Source: UBA2365 sp964594045
GTDB lineage: Bacteria; Bacteroidota; Bacteroidia; Chitinophagales; Saprospiraceae
Reading direction: 5' to 3'
Length of the DNA stretch: 64,000 nucleotides
Assembly: GCA_964594045.1 (NCBI GenBank)
Contig: CAZQKR010000015.1
Coordinates: 1-64,000 of the forward strand
The notes beneath the pieces are model-generated. The model did no database searches. It was given only the letters and a program-made list of their open reading frames with translations, and had not been told where the DNA came from. Made by a program: the position numbers and the translations under genes. Below are positions 30,801 through 37,340 of this stretch, piece by piece (within the stretch, counting starts at the first letter, position 1; every line of letters starts with the position of its first letter).

Positions 30801-30864
30801 GCAATTGCAAAGATCTTCCGGCATTACTTTTTGCCACTGAATGGAATAAGTGCATAGTTCTCAT
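18859..30864 (-). CDS. Giant modular secreted protein with T9SS sorting domain (4001 aa)
   Basis: A surface or secreted protein exported by Sec and then the type IX system. In order: signal sequence (1-43); an SdrD_B/Cna_B-type domain (about 48-110); a beta-propeller-like region without clear family (about 150-560); a second SdrD_B domain (about 565-640); three DUF11-type repeats (about 700, 870 and 1040); a Cys-rich PKD/Ig-like region (about 1185-1450); many HYR/Ig-like domains with paired cysteines (about 1450-3500), nine of which form a three-domain higher-order repeat; a dockerin-like calcium-binding pair with DVNRNNAITAADIFELRK (about 3660-3710); a cohesin-like segment (VQTTFKFDPDQLEFVG); and a type A T9SS sorting domain in the last about 85 residues (QNKPNPWNQNTTIGYSI, ending KMIKLN). 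It probably acts in adhesion or as a filament. It is uninterrupted and has its own terminator; ligand and function are unknown. Confidence 0.92.
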   Translation of the reverse strand: MRTMHLFHSVAKSNAGRSLQLLIAVLFTFGGIFQHMNTVSGQCTPKPGVISGKVFLDHDFSANIGSEDPGLEGLQVFAYDAEGKLVAKATSISDGSYELAGLSNQKVYRVAFGTLPGLGLADNGLYDNSNLRFITAPACEQNLLLHDPLEYCNANPNVMVTQFYHGTAGENENAATLKYVPYNFGSVQTITPSARRANTGAIWGMVFSRKYQTIYNSAFVKQYAALGPDGMGAIYKTRKVNGQYQTSLYIDLIDAGVNLGNLTVTDPKDCNYGSQVGRVGLGNIAISEKREMLYVVNIAGHSIVTMPLNGANSSNIREIPIPAPGCSGGKYYAFALTEHQDKLYVGVTCNAEISKLERDLTVHIYEFDLHEETFAHIFETNYPKGYWMDFPSSNIDPKHWLTDITFTDEGNMLISLNDRTGNRFCFGQAGRLDVQNGDMLVVWNDHGTWTLESNGTAGILTGTGVNNQQGPGGGEFFGIDAWPKDPALHPEIFTGTALSLPGTGKVVAAVYDPEQRAYSGGLYKLNTSAGTKEEVISIYTHKTYPEMGKATGFGELALICDPLPVTIGNFVWVDVNKNGMQDAGEPGLSNVLLNLYDGNCTLKATTFTDSDGRYAFTGLEPGVSYYVVLQDPDFNTGFGNLIRGGDQYFLTLADHKEGDLPELHDSDGTIAQNVCGLFDGYPYIATGIAGSGVNQMNFNFGLTNGTIFDLSINKQVVDQAPVRMGDTVTFRLTVNNEGTELAKEVTITEYINTGYIFDSQLNPGWKYYAQQNLAKYKFVQALKPGETAEVLINLIIGPVSELKSLVNIAEISSALNSKNEPALDLDGVFDEDPTNDGADYPRYPNFPWGNFSVENSGERQTDIPEDDLDWDWPVIIDLAMKKTLKNEDDIILPGSVVTFEFSVYNQGNTAIEGYEIIDYLPAELIFNPAQNPGWAIDGSGDLIHTQSELFYPNTMQTVELTVQVAKESQPGMLTNFAEIAGMFFEGKAEARDFDSDPDRNPDNNVGGEPGGLTDDMINSNARSAMKDDDSHDPAIIHIQNFDLSLVKRTTKNIVEAGDPVTFEIEVFNESIIPADVITLVDYIPNGLLLEDNKWTLDPADDQKANVTLSVQNGLLPLTGLAANKSVIITVTYRVAGNIPVGFVENLAEIKSARDISGNDMTPYDSDSTPDNKAAGEDDLGTARIYVSSTHQSADCNCLNNASNYADGQFQTDLYLTAPSGQGWFISAATGFYDISSPAPPALPLEYAYNGTVLLQETPIGNGFSVYSISGRFIDGQVFNVEVENSAGDVSHFEREADEICLYEDILIKGPAGTCGGVIEQYFVTNPKPGAVYTWSVGSGGIIVGSNTGNSVNILWQTLLGGPHYINVQNTGAGTCQAPAFFGVSIGDAASAMSSQNLVNASYDQYGQVVVTAGMVLTTGFNPNAVYEIILTLPDGTVLPGNIIGCEYAGIPIKVKVMDYCSSNSTSTVIVCHDFLIPVLDCSDQFVDCQQSDDLTLPDAIDNCDASPEILLVNQKTIYADCSNTDYSEIIERTFIAVDQAGNQSLPCKQSTYINRADTADLEFPESLLVSNNSALICGTYPTCGECDCQVFPFPSPEVSGVPTLNGVPIYPSALGHCQFVVGFNDVILADTPCFKKIRRFWTVHEICDQFNVFNMISYEQDIEIYDVIPPIPVAPLNFTVSTDGMACGADVQLPSLSITDNCSENVRVDMSWADGFLYNKNGAKIWLPEGKNKIWYYLYDECGNTSQVELEVTVVDLSAPVAICQRNTTVSLNTHGLAVVPAHVFDSGSWDECSVVDMAVKRMDHDPSCRLYQNDFSPDITFCCEDVGKNIPVILRVYDEARNWNECLVNVLIQDNVVPTLTIPADTTIPCDYPYDLADLSEFGQASYYDVCGATLTETVEVYLSDCGTGHLDRIFTVRDGINTVIKTQKITITNTDPYRYEYIDWPENYVTTAGCESGELDPENLPEGYGFPVLNNEGPCAQLGMVYHDVIFPVNNAENACFQIVRTWKVMDWCQFVNNRYVTFEWDQIIQVMNTVPPVITSPLPDLNVCSYDETCENGYIELRASGTDDCTENNKLRWFYSIDLFNDGNSDITGTMMGGNIDLSDEYPIGQHKIHWTLEDFCGNHVTQAQLFTIKNCTPPQANCIDLLVVALQPVDHDSDGSPDNEEAVVLASQFNCCSTHPCGYDLKYSFSIDTTYNQMTVDCDDISAIGIDITLYVTDSNGNYSVCTSRLIVEDNNDYEICDGYERCVDYPEVNVTVTDCGQDLSPEALSSFVSVNPVCPCQDYEIDYNDTDISTPGSNCSVIRRDWVVQFLCGDDPIFRTFEQFITVLNTSAPELICGNDLTVNAGANCNAFVVVPVPNYEADTCSSGLVITHNSPFATSPGANASGIYPPGTTTVTFYLNDACNNQSSCTLDITVVDVTPPVCETQDITVIVGGNGTVSITGQQIDGGSTDNCGIGSLTVIPSVFDCGDVGQNSVILTVTDINGLTSSCLATITVVDNSGPLCSTQDIEIILDGNGEYVLDPTEIYTGSPCGGADVDLQLSQSLFTCEDLGENTVLLTVTDLNTQETQTCSAVVTVTDTIAIVCDFVDFMVVLNENGLGTITFDDIDNGSYDPCGNIETTVLSKTSFGCEDIGVNTVVITMTDNNGNVTICEASIFVVDNMDPECQVNDLMVELDVDGTVVITADDLGLVTSDNCDVLDFSFIPNVFDCTDIGENIVIVTVNDVNGNSGTCEATVTVEYNPDAPLCSATDLEVILDGTDPYTLDPFLIYTGTSCGNGEVEIDLSQSVFNCEDLGDNVVTLTVTDLATGQTDVCEAVITIVDTVATVCQLVDFTVILSEAGQASITFGDIDEGSFDPCGLITDFEISQTDFSCEDVGENTISVTFVDNSGNISVCQTIVDVVDDLLPECQVNDLTIELGDDGNVTISPDDLGFTAEDNCGIATVELEPNSFSCADVGENTVTVSVTDVNGNVGICTAVVTIESDLGPLCDATDLEIILDGNNPYTLDPFLIYTGSPCGGGEVEIDLSQSVFSCEDIGENEITLTVTDQQGNTDFCTSVITVTDTIYPTCLIDDISVYLDAEGEAIIDFEDIDNGSFDDCGEIIAAMISQNEFDCEDLGLNQVTVTLVDNSSNMSVCDFTVTVLDTIAPVCVANPLVIPLDNTGTAVIIGEQFGAGSFDVCSQLSYVVEPDTFYCNDLGFYEVLLTVIDISGNSSSCSAVVEIVDITGPVIECPDDVSLPCTDWPVTDFSVFGEPFVFDECSEGGPLTETILQNVNPCGVGIITRNFTASDFEGNISTCSQIIEIYLTEPVFSDENIIWGPLTMTVDACADLDPFVMGGAPTYNPDDVQCFMQDDFYSDVRINPNDPCDRSVIRTWTVIDSCQYNPATGAGVFTFVQTIYSVDEVPPAIVAPSDTTLCEGQQYIDLFGFATDCGSEDNVTVTNDSPFADDNNSADASGVYPNGEHLITITATDACGNVSTYSYELTVYPYWGECRKIFRDIEDDGSYTLYLDEIYFPNPFCYDENVYTFSFSSTMAGKDTLQFHCSTLNGEPSVDITIPIYLYQNGVFVEQFCTGILTLADEFGYCDEDGFVLIGGGINTFNGHAVQYTELALSGEEGYKTSTSVKGAYQFPIVNGDATLRITPERLDNIHNGVSTLDLVFMQRHLLNVQPFDNPYKYVAADVNRNNAITAADIFELRKILLGETGQFKNNTSWRFIPEDFRFEDLTNPLSSAIPDYFEKYFYKGRTRVDFIGVKTGDVTGDAKANDDVLLKRRNLEKYVLYSDQRLYKSGELIQIPLNPENVMQLAGVQTTFKFDPDQLEFVGIQGGILSPGQEHYSAKYAAEGLVPFSWHNDKPINANANEPLFNVVFLTKNSGNTSNAFRLSDDLLASEWYDQEFMTKGLELRGQDEVTFELHQNKPNPWNQNTTIGYSIPESGLVLLTLRNVYGQIVWSKIIEAIKGYNITALHEHDVPAEGVLILELTFKDRKLTRKMIKLN
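21170..23345 (-). repeat. Three-domain higher-order repeat inside the giant gene
   Basis: Three units of about 725-730 nt (roughly 242 residues) follow one another, each made of three Ig-like domains in the order A-B-C. The A domains share LDPFLIYTG and CGGGEVEIDLSQSVF; B domains share IDFEDIDNGSFDxCG; C domains share CQVNDLxxELxxDGxVxI. Unit boundaries are near 22613 and 21889. Every domain repeats the CEDxGENxVxLTVTD...C pattern. Confidence 0.8.
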
Positions 30865-31240
30865 AACTTATTAATTATAGTTTCCCCAATGGGATTTGAA
30901 AAACAAACCTTATAATCTGCTAAGTTTACTGTATTAACCGGACGAACGGCCTATGCCTTTTGAGCATAGATGGGACAAATATATAAATATTTCGCAATAT
31001 GTAAAAAAATAACACAGAATTTTTTAAAAAATACATAATATTTTTTTTTAATATATAATTTAATGCAATACAACCTTTAAACATTGATAAAATATATCAA
31101 TTGGGATCGCTCCATTTCCATGGAGATCCTTCTCAGATCCATGTGAAAAAGTTCAGTAATGTCGTATTGGGCAACTTAAATTGGCTAAAAGACCTCCATC
31201 TTTTCAACCGTATCAAAAGTATCAGGGCTACTTTAAGTGG
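30865..31240. other. Upstream region of the giant gene
   Basis: No gene is supported. On the minus strand TATATTTG (30976-30983) with TTTA at the -33 distance (31002-31005) is a candidate promoter, giving a leader of about 100 nt that includes a hairpin with arms CTATGC and GCATAG at 30951-30969. Two further small hairpins lie side by side at 31084-31100 (TTGATA/TATCAA) and 31104-31129 (CTCCAT/ATGGAG), shortly after the prmC stop. The 31000-31080 stretch is almost pure A and T. Confidence 0.45.
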
Positions 31241-32128
31241 TTATTTCAACCTGACAGCATGCAAAATCCTGGGCTTACCCTGCAAATCTGAATAAATGGA
31301 GCATGAAAATTCCGGATAATTGCCGGAAAGCTTCTTAAGGTTTTCTGATTGGAACTCACTGATCTCTGCAATGATCTCTCCTCCAGCAACCAGTTTCTGG
31401 CGGCTAAATCCAAAAATATGTCGGTAAAATAACAGAGGATCTTCATTAGGAACAAATAGGGCCTGATGAGGTTCAAACCGGGTGACACCCCGGGCCATAT
31501 CTCTGCATTCACTATCAGCGATATAGGGCGGATTGGAAACAATGAACTGTACTTCAGGCAGTTCATTCCAATTGCCCTGATCCAAAAAATCCATTTTCAA
31601 AAAAGTGATATCAGCTTTCAGGGATAGTGCATTGAATTCGGCCACCTCCAGGGCGTCGGCTGACTGATCCAATGCATATACTTCGAGCTTTTCAAATTTC
31701 TTTTTCAATGAAACCGCAATGCAGCCTGAACCAGTTCCGATGTCCAGCAACTTAAGCGTACCAAATATTGAAAACCGCTTTATCCTTTCCAGGGTGAAAG
31801 CCACTAATTCCTCAGTTTCGGGTCTGGGTATCAGCACAGCAGGGTTTACCTTAAAAAAATGCTCGAAGAAATAAGCCTTACCGACAATGTATTGCACAGG
31901 CTCCATTTCCTTCATCCTCTCCATATCTTTCTGATACAGGTCCAAGCCGGAATCGTCAACTTTTCTGTCATATTGCCTGGCCTGAATACCGAACCGGTCT
32001 TCAAAATAGATCTTCGCGATATTGTTCAGTTCACCTGCCTCGTACAATGACGACAAAGACCGGAGCATCTGCAACCGCAATTCACCATATGTGATCGGTG
32101 ATGGTTCCGGTACTTCGTTTTTATCCAC
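31241..32128 (-). CDS. prmC: Release-factor glutamine N5-methyltransferase PrmC
   Basis: Methylates the GGQ glutamine of peptide chain release factors. The 295 residues show an N-terminal helical domain, IPRPETEELV, the SAM loop LLDIGTGSGCIAVSL, and the catalytic motif NPPYI. The start is GTG at 32128: an in-frame TAG lies three codons upstream and the next ATG would remove part of the conserved helical domain. It follows the gene at 32135-32659 by 6 nt, so it is probably the last gene of a three-gene operon. Confidence 0.95.
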   Translation of the reverse strand: MDKNEVPEPSPITYGELRLQMLRSLSSLYEAGELNNIAKIYFEDRFGIQARQYDRKVDDSGLDLYQKDMERMKEMEPVQYIVGKAYFFEHFFKVNPAVLIPRPETEELVAFTLERIKRFSIFGTLKLLDIGTGSGCIAVSLKKKFEKLEVYALDQSADALEVAEFNALSLKADITFLKMDFLDQGNWNELPEVQFIVSNPPYIADSECRDMARGVTRFEPHQALFVPNEDPLLFYRHIFGFSRQKLVAGGEIIAEISEFQSENLKKLSGNYPEFSCSIYSDLQGKPRILHAVRLK

Positions 32129-32134
32129 TTTCTC

Positions 32135-32659
32135 CTATTCCTTATCGAGAATTTTTTGTTCGGGCATGATCTTTTTGCGTTCTTCCCGCAGTTGAAGGAT
32201 GATCTTTTCTTCTTCTACCGGCTTGTCATTGATCTTTCTGTGAAAAGCCCTGAGCATGAACGAGATCATATCGTCGGGATGACCGATGCCCTTCTCCTTC
32301 AGGTAATGGGACAACCGTGATCCTTCATAAAAGCACCAGTTGACCGCCATCCACCTGCCAAGCCCGTAATGCAGTTTTTTAACCACAACATCTTCTTCGG
32401 CATTTTTAAACTTAAGTTTTTCTTCCTCTGGTGAAAGCGCTAAAAATTCATTGAAAGCATCATCCAGATCCTTTGGAATGTATACCCCGTAAAGCCTGGT
32501 TTGCTGAATATTCTCCTGGTAGGTTTTCTCCAGTTCGACTTCGGTAGAAGGTATCACTACATCTTCCTGGGCAAATACTGCAATACCGATTGCCAGCAGG
32601 ATGACAGTCAATCCTGATCTGATGAAGCCAAAGCGATGATTGAAATTCATTTGGATCAT
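32135..32659 (-). CDS. Exported protein of unknown function (DUF6794-like)
   Basis: The 174-residue product has a signal peptide (about 1-31, ending AVFAQED), followed by an alpha-helical region containing PKDLDDAFNEFLAL, YGLGRWMAVNWCFYEGSRL and DDMISFMLRAFHRKIN. This pattern recalls small Bacteroidota proteins grouped as DUF6794; that assignment is from memory. The C terminus is highly charged. It lies between a secreted protein gene (7-nt gap) and prmC (6-nt gap). Confidence 0.65.
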   Translation of the reverse strand: MIQMNFNHRFGFIRSGLTVILLAIGIAVFAQEDVVIPSTEVELEKTYQENIQQTRLYGVYIPKDLDDAFNEFLALSPEEEKLKFKNAEEDVVVKKLHYGLGRWMAVNWCFYEGSRLSHYLKEKGIGHPDDMISFMLRAFHRKINDKPVEEEKIILQLREERKKIMPEQKILDKE

Positions 32660-32666
32660 ATATTGT

Positions 32667-33953
32667 TTACGTTTTTCTTTTTTGTTTTCTCGCTGCAGGG
32701 AAGAGTATGTTGTTCAACACCAGCCTGTAGCCGGGTGAATTGGGATGGAGCGAAAGATCCGTTTCGGGATCACCCACAAAATGCCTGTAATCCTCCGGAT
32801 CATGTCCTGCAAAAAAACTCCAGAATCCCAGGCCATGGGTACCGTGAATATAGCGTGCTTCACCGGCAGCCTTCATCTCACCCATGACCAGCACATTGGA
32901 TTTGATGAATTCATTCCTGAATGCCGTGGTTTGACCCATAAAACCTTTTAATGTCTGCGTGTGATTCTGTGTCAGCATGGTTGGGATGGCATCCCATTTT
33001 GCAGAAAATTCAAAAAGTGTAAAATAATCCACTTCCGGCTTGACACTTCTTGGATTATGGTCAATATTGGAATGCTCATACTCAGCCGGATTCCTCGAAA
33101 TAGTAAAATTCTCAAATGCAAAAGTCTTTGAAAAATCAAGTTTACTTTGCGCATCCGGGTCCATCGGATCTCCATCAAAAACATCATGACAGATATCCAC
33201 ACCATCAGCTGCCAAAGCGATGTCATAGGTATCCGTGGCGGAGCACATGGCAAACAAAAATCCTCCCGCGCCAACATATTCACGGATCTTTTTCACCACA
33301 TCCAGTTTCAACTGAGACACTTTCTGATAACCCAGACTGGTTGCCAGATTTTCCAGTCGCTTTTTGTAGGCCCTGTACCAGGGTTGACTGCTGTACTGCG
33401 CATGAAACTTCCCGTATTGCCCCGTAAAATCTTCATGATGCAGATGCAACCAATCGTACATGGCCAACTGACCATCCATGATCTCCTTGTCATAAATTAC
33501 GTCATAGGGAATTTCAGCGTAAGTCAACACCAACGTTACGGCATCATCCCATGCCTGAATTTTATTTCCGTGCTGATCAATATCAGGCGAATAGACAGCA
33601 ATTTTGGGTGCCTTTTCAAGTTTCATGGCCTCCATATTCACTTCAGGATGTGCTATTTCTTCCCTGATCCGGGCAAACTCTCCGTCTGTAATGATCTCAT
33701 AGCTCACGTTCCTGACCTTGCATTCCTTTTCGATCGGGCTTGCAGCCGGCATGGCAAAACTACCACCGCGATAATTGAGCAACCAGTATACTTCAACATT
33801 CTGTTCCAGCACCCAATAAGCGATACCATAGGCTTTCAGATGTTCCTTCTGGCTCTGATGATCCATGGGAATGAGCAAATAGGCAGCTTGAAGCAAAGAA
33901 CTTCCTGAAAGCGAGATCAAAAGAACAAGAATTATCAGTTTGACTTTCTGCAT
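32667..33953 (-). CDS. Exported protein with glutamine-amidotransferase-like fold
   Basis: The 428-residue product starts with a signal peptide (MQKVKLIILVLLISLSGSSLLQAA). The central part contains KIAVYSPDIDQHGNKIQAWDDAV and a GGFLFAMCSATDTYDIALA block, which looks like a class I glutamine-amidotransferase-like (flavodoxin-type) fold with a cysteine at the nucleophile position. Bacteroidota relatives are often labelled asparagine synthetase B, but no such synthetase domain is visible and the protein is exported, so that label should not be used. The start was set at the signal-peptide ATG. First gene of the operon ending in prmC. Confidence 0.7.
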   Translation of the reverse strand: MQKVKLIILVLLISLSGSSLLQAAYLLIPMDHQSQKEHLKAYGIAYWVLEQNVEVYWLLNYRGGSFAMPAASPIEKECKVRNVSYEIITDGEFARIREEIAHPEVNMEAMKLEKAPKIAVYSPDIDQHGNKIQAWDDAVTLVLTYAEIPYDVIYDKEIMDGQLAMYDWLHLHHEDFTGQYGKFHAQYSSQPWYRAYKKRLENLATSLGYQKVSQLKLDVVKKIREYVGAGGFLFAMCSATDTYDIALAADGVDICHDVFDGDPMDPDAQSKLDFSKTFAFENFTISRNPAEYEHSNIDHNPRSVKPEVDYFTLFEFSAKWDAIPTMLTQNHTQTLKGFMGQTTAFRNEFIKSNVLVMGEMKAAGEARYIHGTHGLGFWSFFAGHDPEDYRHFVGDPETDLSLHPNSPGYRLVLNNILFPAARKQKRKT

Positions 33954-33960
33954 ATAAATA

Positions 33961-33989
33961 CAAATTTGATATTTTTTTGGCACTGCAAA
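33961..33989 (-). promoter_or_regulatory. Candidate promoter for the operon ending in prmC
   Basis: TTTG (33986-33989) is followed after 17 nt by CAAATTTG (33961-33968), one mismatch from TAnnTTTG, ending 7 nt before the ATG at 33953. Confidence 0.45.
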
Positions 33990-34071
33990 GATGAATATTT
34001 TTTTTGCTTTTAAAGTAAACGAAACAAACTTACCAAAAGTATCGTTTAACATAAATCAAAAAAATATAAGA

Positions 34072-34079
34072 TATATTTG
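34072..34079 (+). promoter_or_regulatory. Candidate -7 element for the VWA-protein gene
   Basis: TATATTTG matches TAnnTTTG exactly and overlaps a possible TTG start at 34077. If it is the promoter, translation must begin downstream, which favours the TTG at 34098. A convincing -33 TTTG is not seen. Confidence 0.45.
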
Positions 34080-34097
34080 CACTTAAAATTATTCGTT

Positions 34098-36188
34098 TTG
34101 AGCAATTTCAGTTTACAATTCCCCATCTGGACCCTGATCATTCCTGTTTTGACAGGTCTGATTTTTTCTGTCGTTTTGTATTATAAGGACCAGCGTTTTA
34201 CAGATAAAAGCCGCAACTTCCTGCTGATGCTTGCTGCTTTTCGGTTTTTGGCGGTTTCTGCCATCACTTTTCTGCTTCTTGGGCCATATTTTTCATCCCT
34301 GTCCGAAGAACGAAGCAAACCATCCATACTCATCGCTCAGGATGCATCCGAGTCCGTTTTATTCGGCGCAAAAAAAGATAGCTCAGACATCATCGATGCA
34401 ATAACAGAACTGAAGAAAGACCTGGAAAAAAAATACGAGGTGGAAACCGTTCATTTCGGTGAAACCACAAAACAGGGCATTTCTGCTACTTTCAACCAAA
34501 AAATGACCAACTTCAGCAAACTGCTTCAATACGTCGACCAGCAATACCAGGGCAGAATGTTGTCTTCGGTCATCCTCTTTTCAGATGGTATCTACAATGA
34601 AGGTGAAAACCCTATTTATTCTCCGAATTTAAAACAAACTGCTTTTTATAGCATTGCATTGGGAGATACCACCAAAAAATCAGATATCGCCATTAAAAAT
34701 GTATTTTACAACGATCTGGCTTTCCTGGGTGATCAGATGAGCATCCGATTTGATCTGACAGCCTTTAAATTGCCCGGAAAGAATACTAGGGTTACGATAG
34801 CTGAGATAACAGGAGGAGAACGGAAAGTCCTGGGTGAAAGATCTGTAAGCATCAATTCTTCTGATTTCTTTTATGAAGATGGGTTCGTGCTGGAAGCTGA
34901 TCAGCCAGGCACTCGTCACTTCAGGATCACTGCGGGTTCAGTGCCCAATGAGATCACTTTGACCAATAATGTGAAGGATATTTACCTGGATGTGATCGAT
35001 TCCAGGATCAATGTTGTCATTATGGCCAATGCGCCACATCCCGATCTGAGCGCGATCAAACAAAGCCTTGAAAGCCTGAAAAACTATAAGGTCAGCATCG
35101 TGATGGCTGGTGCAGAAAATCTGCCTCAAAATACAGATCTTGTCGTACTGCATAATCTGCCTTCGGCCAAAAACCCTGTTCCGGTATTGCTTTCTGCCAT
35201 CACACAGAAAAAAATACCCCATTTATTTATCGTTGGCCAGCAGACGGATCTGAATGCGTTCAACAGAGCACAGGACCTGATCCAGATCAGTTCTTCCCTC
35301 AAATCGTTCAACGAATCCCAGGCTTCGCTGAACAAGCAGTTTTTTGGTTTTGAACTGGATCCGGAAACGGCAAGAGCGGTGGAATTATTTCCTCCTTTGC
35401 TATCACCTTTCGGAACGATCCAGGCTGCGCCGCATGCGCAAACCCTGTTGTTCCAGAATATTTCCAAAGTCAAAACTTCCTATCCGTTGCTGAGTTTCGG
35501 AGATCGCAACGGCATCAAAAACGGTGTGCTGATGGGTGAAGGTCTATGGAAATGGAGGTTATTTGATTTTGCACAAAACGGCAATCAAAACAGCATTCAT
35601 CAGCTGATCGGAAAAACAGCACAATTGGTTTCTACAAAGGCGGATACGAGAAAATGGCGGGCCGAATCCTTTAAAACAGTATACAATGAAAATGAACACA
35701 TCCGGTTCAGGGCAAACCTGTACAACGATAACAACGAGCCGGTCAACCAGCCTGAAGCTTTTTTGTATATCAAAAATGTTGCTGGAGAAGTCTTTGAATT
35801 TGTGTTTACAAGGGAAGAAAATGCTTATGCGCTGGACGCTTCATTTCTCCCGGCAGGTGAATACAGCTATCGCGCAATAGTCAAATTCGGTGGAAAAGAA
35901 TTGACTGACTCAGGGAAATTTGCTGTGAAGGAGATCCAACTGGAAACTGCCGACATCGTTGCCCGGCACGATCTGTTAAAGCAGATGGCTCAGGAATCCG
36001 GTGGAGAGGTATACGGACTTCAACAAATCGAAACACTGAGAGATCAGTTGCTCGATGCTGAAGTGAAACCTGTGGTCTATGCTCAACGGAAAACTTCGCC
36101 ATTGATCAATTTTAAATGGTTGTTCTTCTTCATCCTGATCTGGCTTAGTGTGGAATGGTTCCTGCGTCGCTACTTCGGAAGTTATTAA
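34098..36188 (+). CDS. Membrane-anchored VWA-domain protein
   Basis: About 696 residues with two N-terminal membrane segments, a von Willebrand A-like domain (MIDAS-type DASES after ILIAQ, then VILFSDGIYNEG), a long periplasmic middle part with Ig-like strands, and one C-terminal membrane segment ending WFLRRYFGSY. The organisation resembles Bacteroidota proteins related to BatA, whose function is unclear. No ATG is available near the N terminus. TTG at 34077 and TTG at 34098 are both possible; 34098 is chosen because the first overlaps a -7 promoter box. It is divergent from the operon that ends in prmC. Confidence 0.75.
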   Translation: MSNFSLQFPIWTLIIPVLTGLIFSVVLYYKDQRFTDKSRNFLLMLAAFRFLAVSAITFLLLGPYFSSLSEERSKPSILIAQDASESVLFGAKKDSSDIIDAITELKKDLEKKYEVETVHFGETTKQGISATFNQKMTNFSKLLQYVDQQYQGRMLSSVILFSDGIYNEGENPIYSPNLKQTAFYSIALGDTTKKSDIAIKNVFYNDLAFLGDQMSIRFDLTAFKLPGKNTRVTIAEITGGERKVLGERSVSINSSDFFYEDGFVLEADQPGTRHFRITAGSVPNEITLTNNVKDIYLDVIDSRINVVIMANAPHPDLSAIKQSLESLKNYKVSIVMAGAENLPQNTDLVVLHNLPSAKNPVPVLLSAITQKKIPHLFIVGQQTDLNAFNRAQDLIQISSSLKSFNESQASLNKQFFGFELDPETARAVELFPPLLSPFGTIQAAPHAQTLLFQNISKVKTSYPLLSFGDRNGIKNGVLMGEGLWKWRLFDFAQNGNQNSIHQLIGKTAQLVSTKADTRKWRAESFKTVYNENEHIRFRANLYNDNNEPVNQPEAFLYIKNVAGEVFEFVFTREENAYALDASFLPAGEYSYRAIVKFGGKELTDSGKFAVKEIQLETADIVARHDLLKQMAQESGGEVYGLQQIETLRDQLLDAEVKPVVYAQRKTSPLINFKWLFFFILIWLSVEWFLRRYFGSY

Positions 36189-36428
36189 CGGGATACTTTT
36201 AAAAAATGAGGTACAATTTCTGAATTCCTTATAAGGTTGGAATTCAATATTACTTTGTTAGATTAGCATATTCAATTCAATTTCGAATATATAATATTGA
36301 CAGATCTTCAAGTGAGTGTACAAGTCATTATTCTTGAAAACTTAATAAAACAAAAAAATAATGCCCACACTCGTGAATTTCCCGTTCAAAAAAGGTGAAG
36401 TATTATTTTAATTAAGGTGCATAATGTC

Positions 36429-37340
36429 CTACCCCTCCACGACAGGATTCGCAACAATTCCTTCCGTTTCAGCAACAGCTTCTTCCAAATGCTCATCCAC
36501 CTTGAAGAAATTCAGCAAGTCACCTATCCGGTCTTTCAGGTCTTTGCGATCCACTATGAAGTCCAGAAACCCATGTTCCAATAAAAATTCAGACGTCTGG
36601 AAACCTTCCGGAAGATCTTTACGGATGAATTCCTTGATCACCCTGGGTCCCGCAAACCCGATCAGTGCACCCGGTTCAGCAAAATTGAGGTCACCCAGCA
36701 TCGCATACGAAGCGGTCACTCCTCCTGTTGTCGGATCTGTCATAAATGAGAAAAAGGGTATGCCGGCTTTCCCCAGTTTGGTCAGCATGGCCGAAGTTTT
36801 CGCCATCTGCATCAAAGAAAATGCGGATTCCATCATCCTGGCGCCCCCTGATTTGGAGATGATCATCAAAGGTATTTTATGCTCCAGGCTATACTCGACA
36901 GCCCTGGCAATTTTCTCTCCCACAACAGAGCCCATCGAACCACCAATGTAGAAAAAGTCCATTGCAGCAATGACCAGCTCTCTTCTTTTCACCTTCCCAA
37001 CAGCCGCGACAATGGCTTCTTTGCCCGGTTTTTGCGCTTTAGCCTCCGTGAGCCTGTCCGCATAGGGCCTCAGATCGGTGAAGTTGAGAAAATCTTTGGA
37101 TTGTATCTCGCTGAACAATTCCTTGTATTTCCCTCCGTCAAAAATGATCTCAAAATATGTTTCTGGTGCGATCCGGTTGTGGTAATTACAATGCGGACAT
37201 TTATGAAAATTCTCTGCAAGATCCTTGCTCGTACAGGTTTCACCACATTTTTTACATTGGTGCCACAACCCGTCCGGAGCTGCTTTTTTATTGATCGTCT
37301 CTGTACTGACGCCTTCTTTTAATCTTTTAAACCACCCCAT
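36429..37340 (-). CDS. accD: Acetyl-CoA carboxylase carboxyltransferase subunit beta
   Basis: Forms with AccA the carboxyltransferase that makes malonyl-CoA for fatty acid synthesis. The 303 residues begin with the C4 zinc ribbon (CKKCGETC and CPHC at about 29-56), then the carboxyltransferase core with IGGSMGSVVGEKIARA, SGGARMMESAFSLMQMAKTSA and DPTTGGVTASYAMLGD. It is a single gene, convergent with the VWA-protein gene. The 240-nt space between them holds only a short hairpin (arms GAATTCC/GGAATTC, about 36221-36245). Confidence 0.96.
   Translation of the reverse strand: MGWFKRLKEGVSTETINKKAAPDGLWHQCKKCGETCTSKDLAENFHKCPHCNYHNRIAPETYFEIIFDGGKYKELFSEIQSKDFLNFTDLRPYADRLTEAKAQKPGKEAIVAAVGKVKRRELVIAAMDFFYIGGSMGSVVGEKIARAVEYSLEHKIPLMIISKSGGARMMESAFSLMQMAKTSAMLTKLGKAGIPFFSFMTDPTTGGVTASYAMLGDLNFAEPGALIGFAGPRVIKEFIRKDLPEGFQTSEFLLEHGFLDFIVDRKDLKDRIGDLLNFFKVDEHLEEAVAETEGIVANPVVEG

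Noticed and set aside
31101..31295. Plus-strand open frame of 64 codons
   Set aside because: It uses a TTG start, overlaps the end of prmC on the other strand and has no recognisable pattern.
32667..33953. Annotation as asparagine synthetase B
   Set aside because: There is a signal peptide and no asparagine synthetase domain; the label is a common propagated error.
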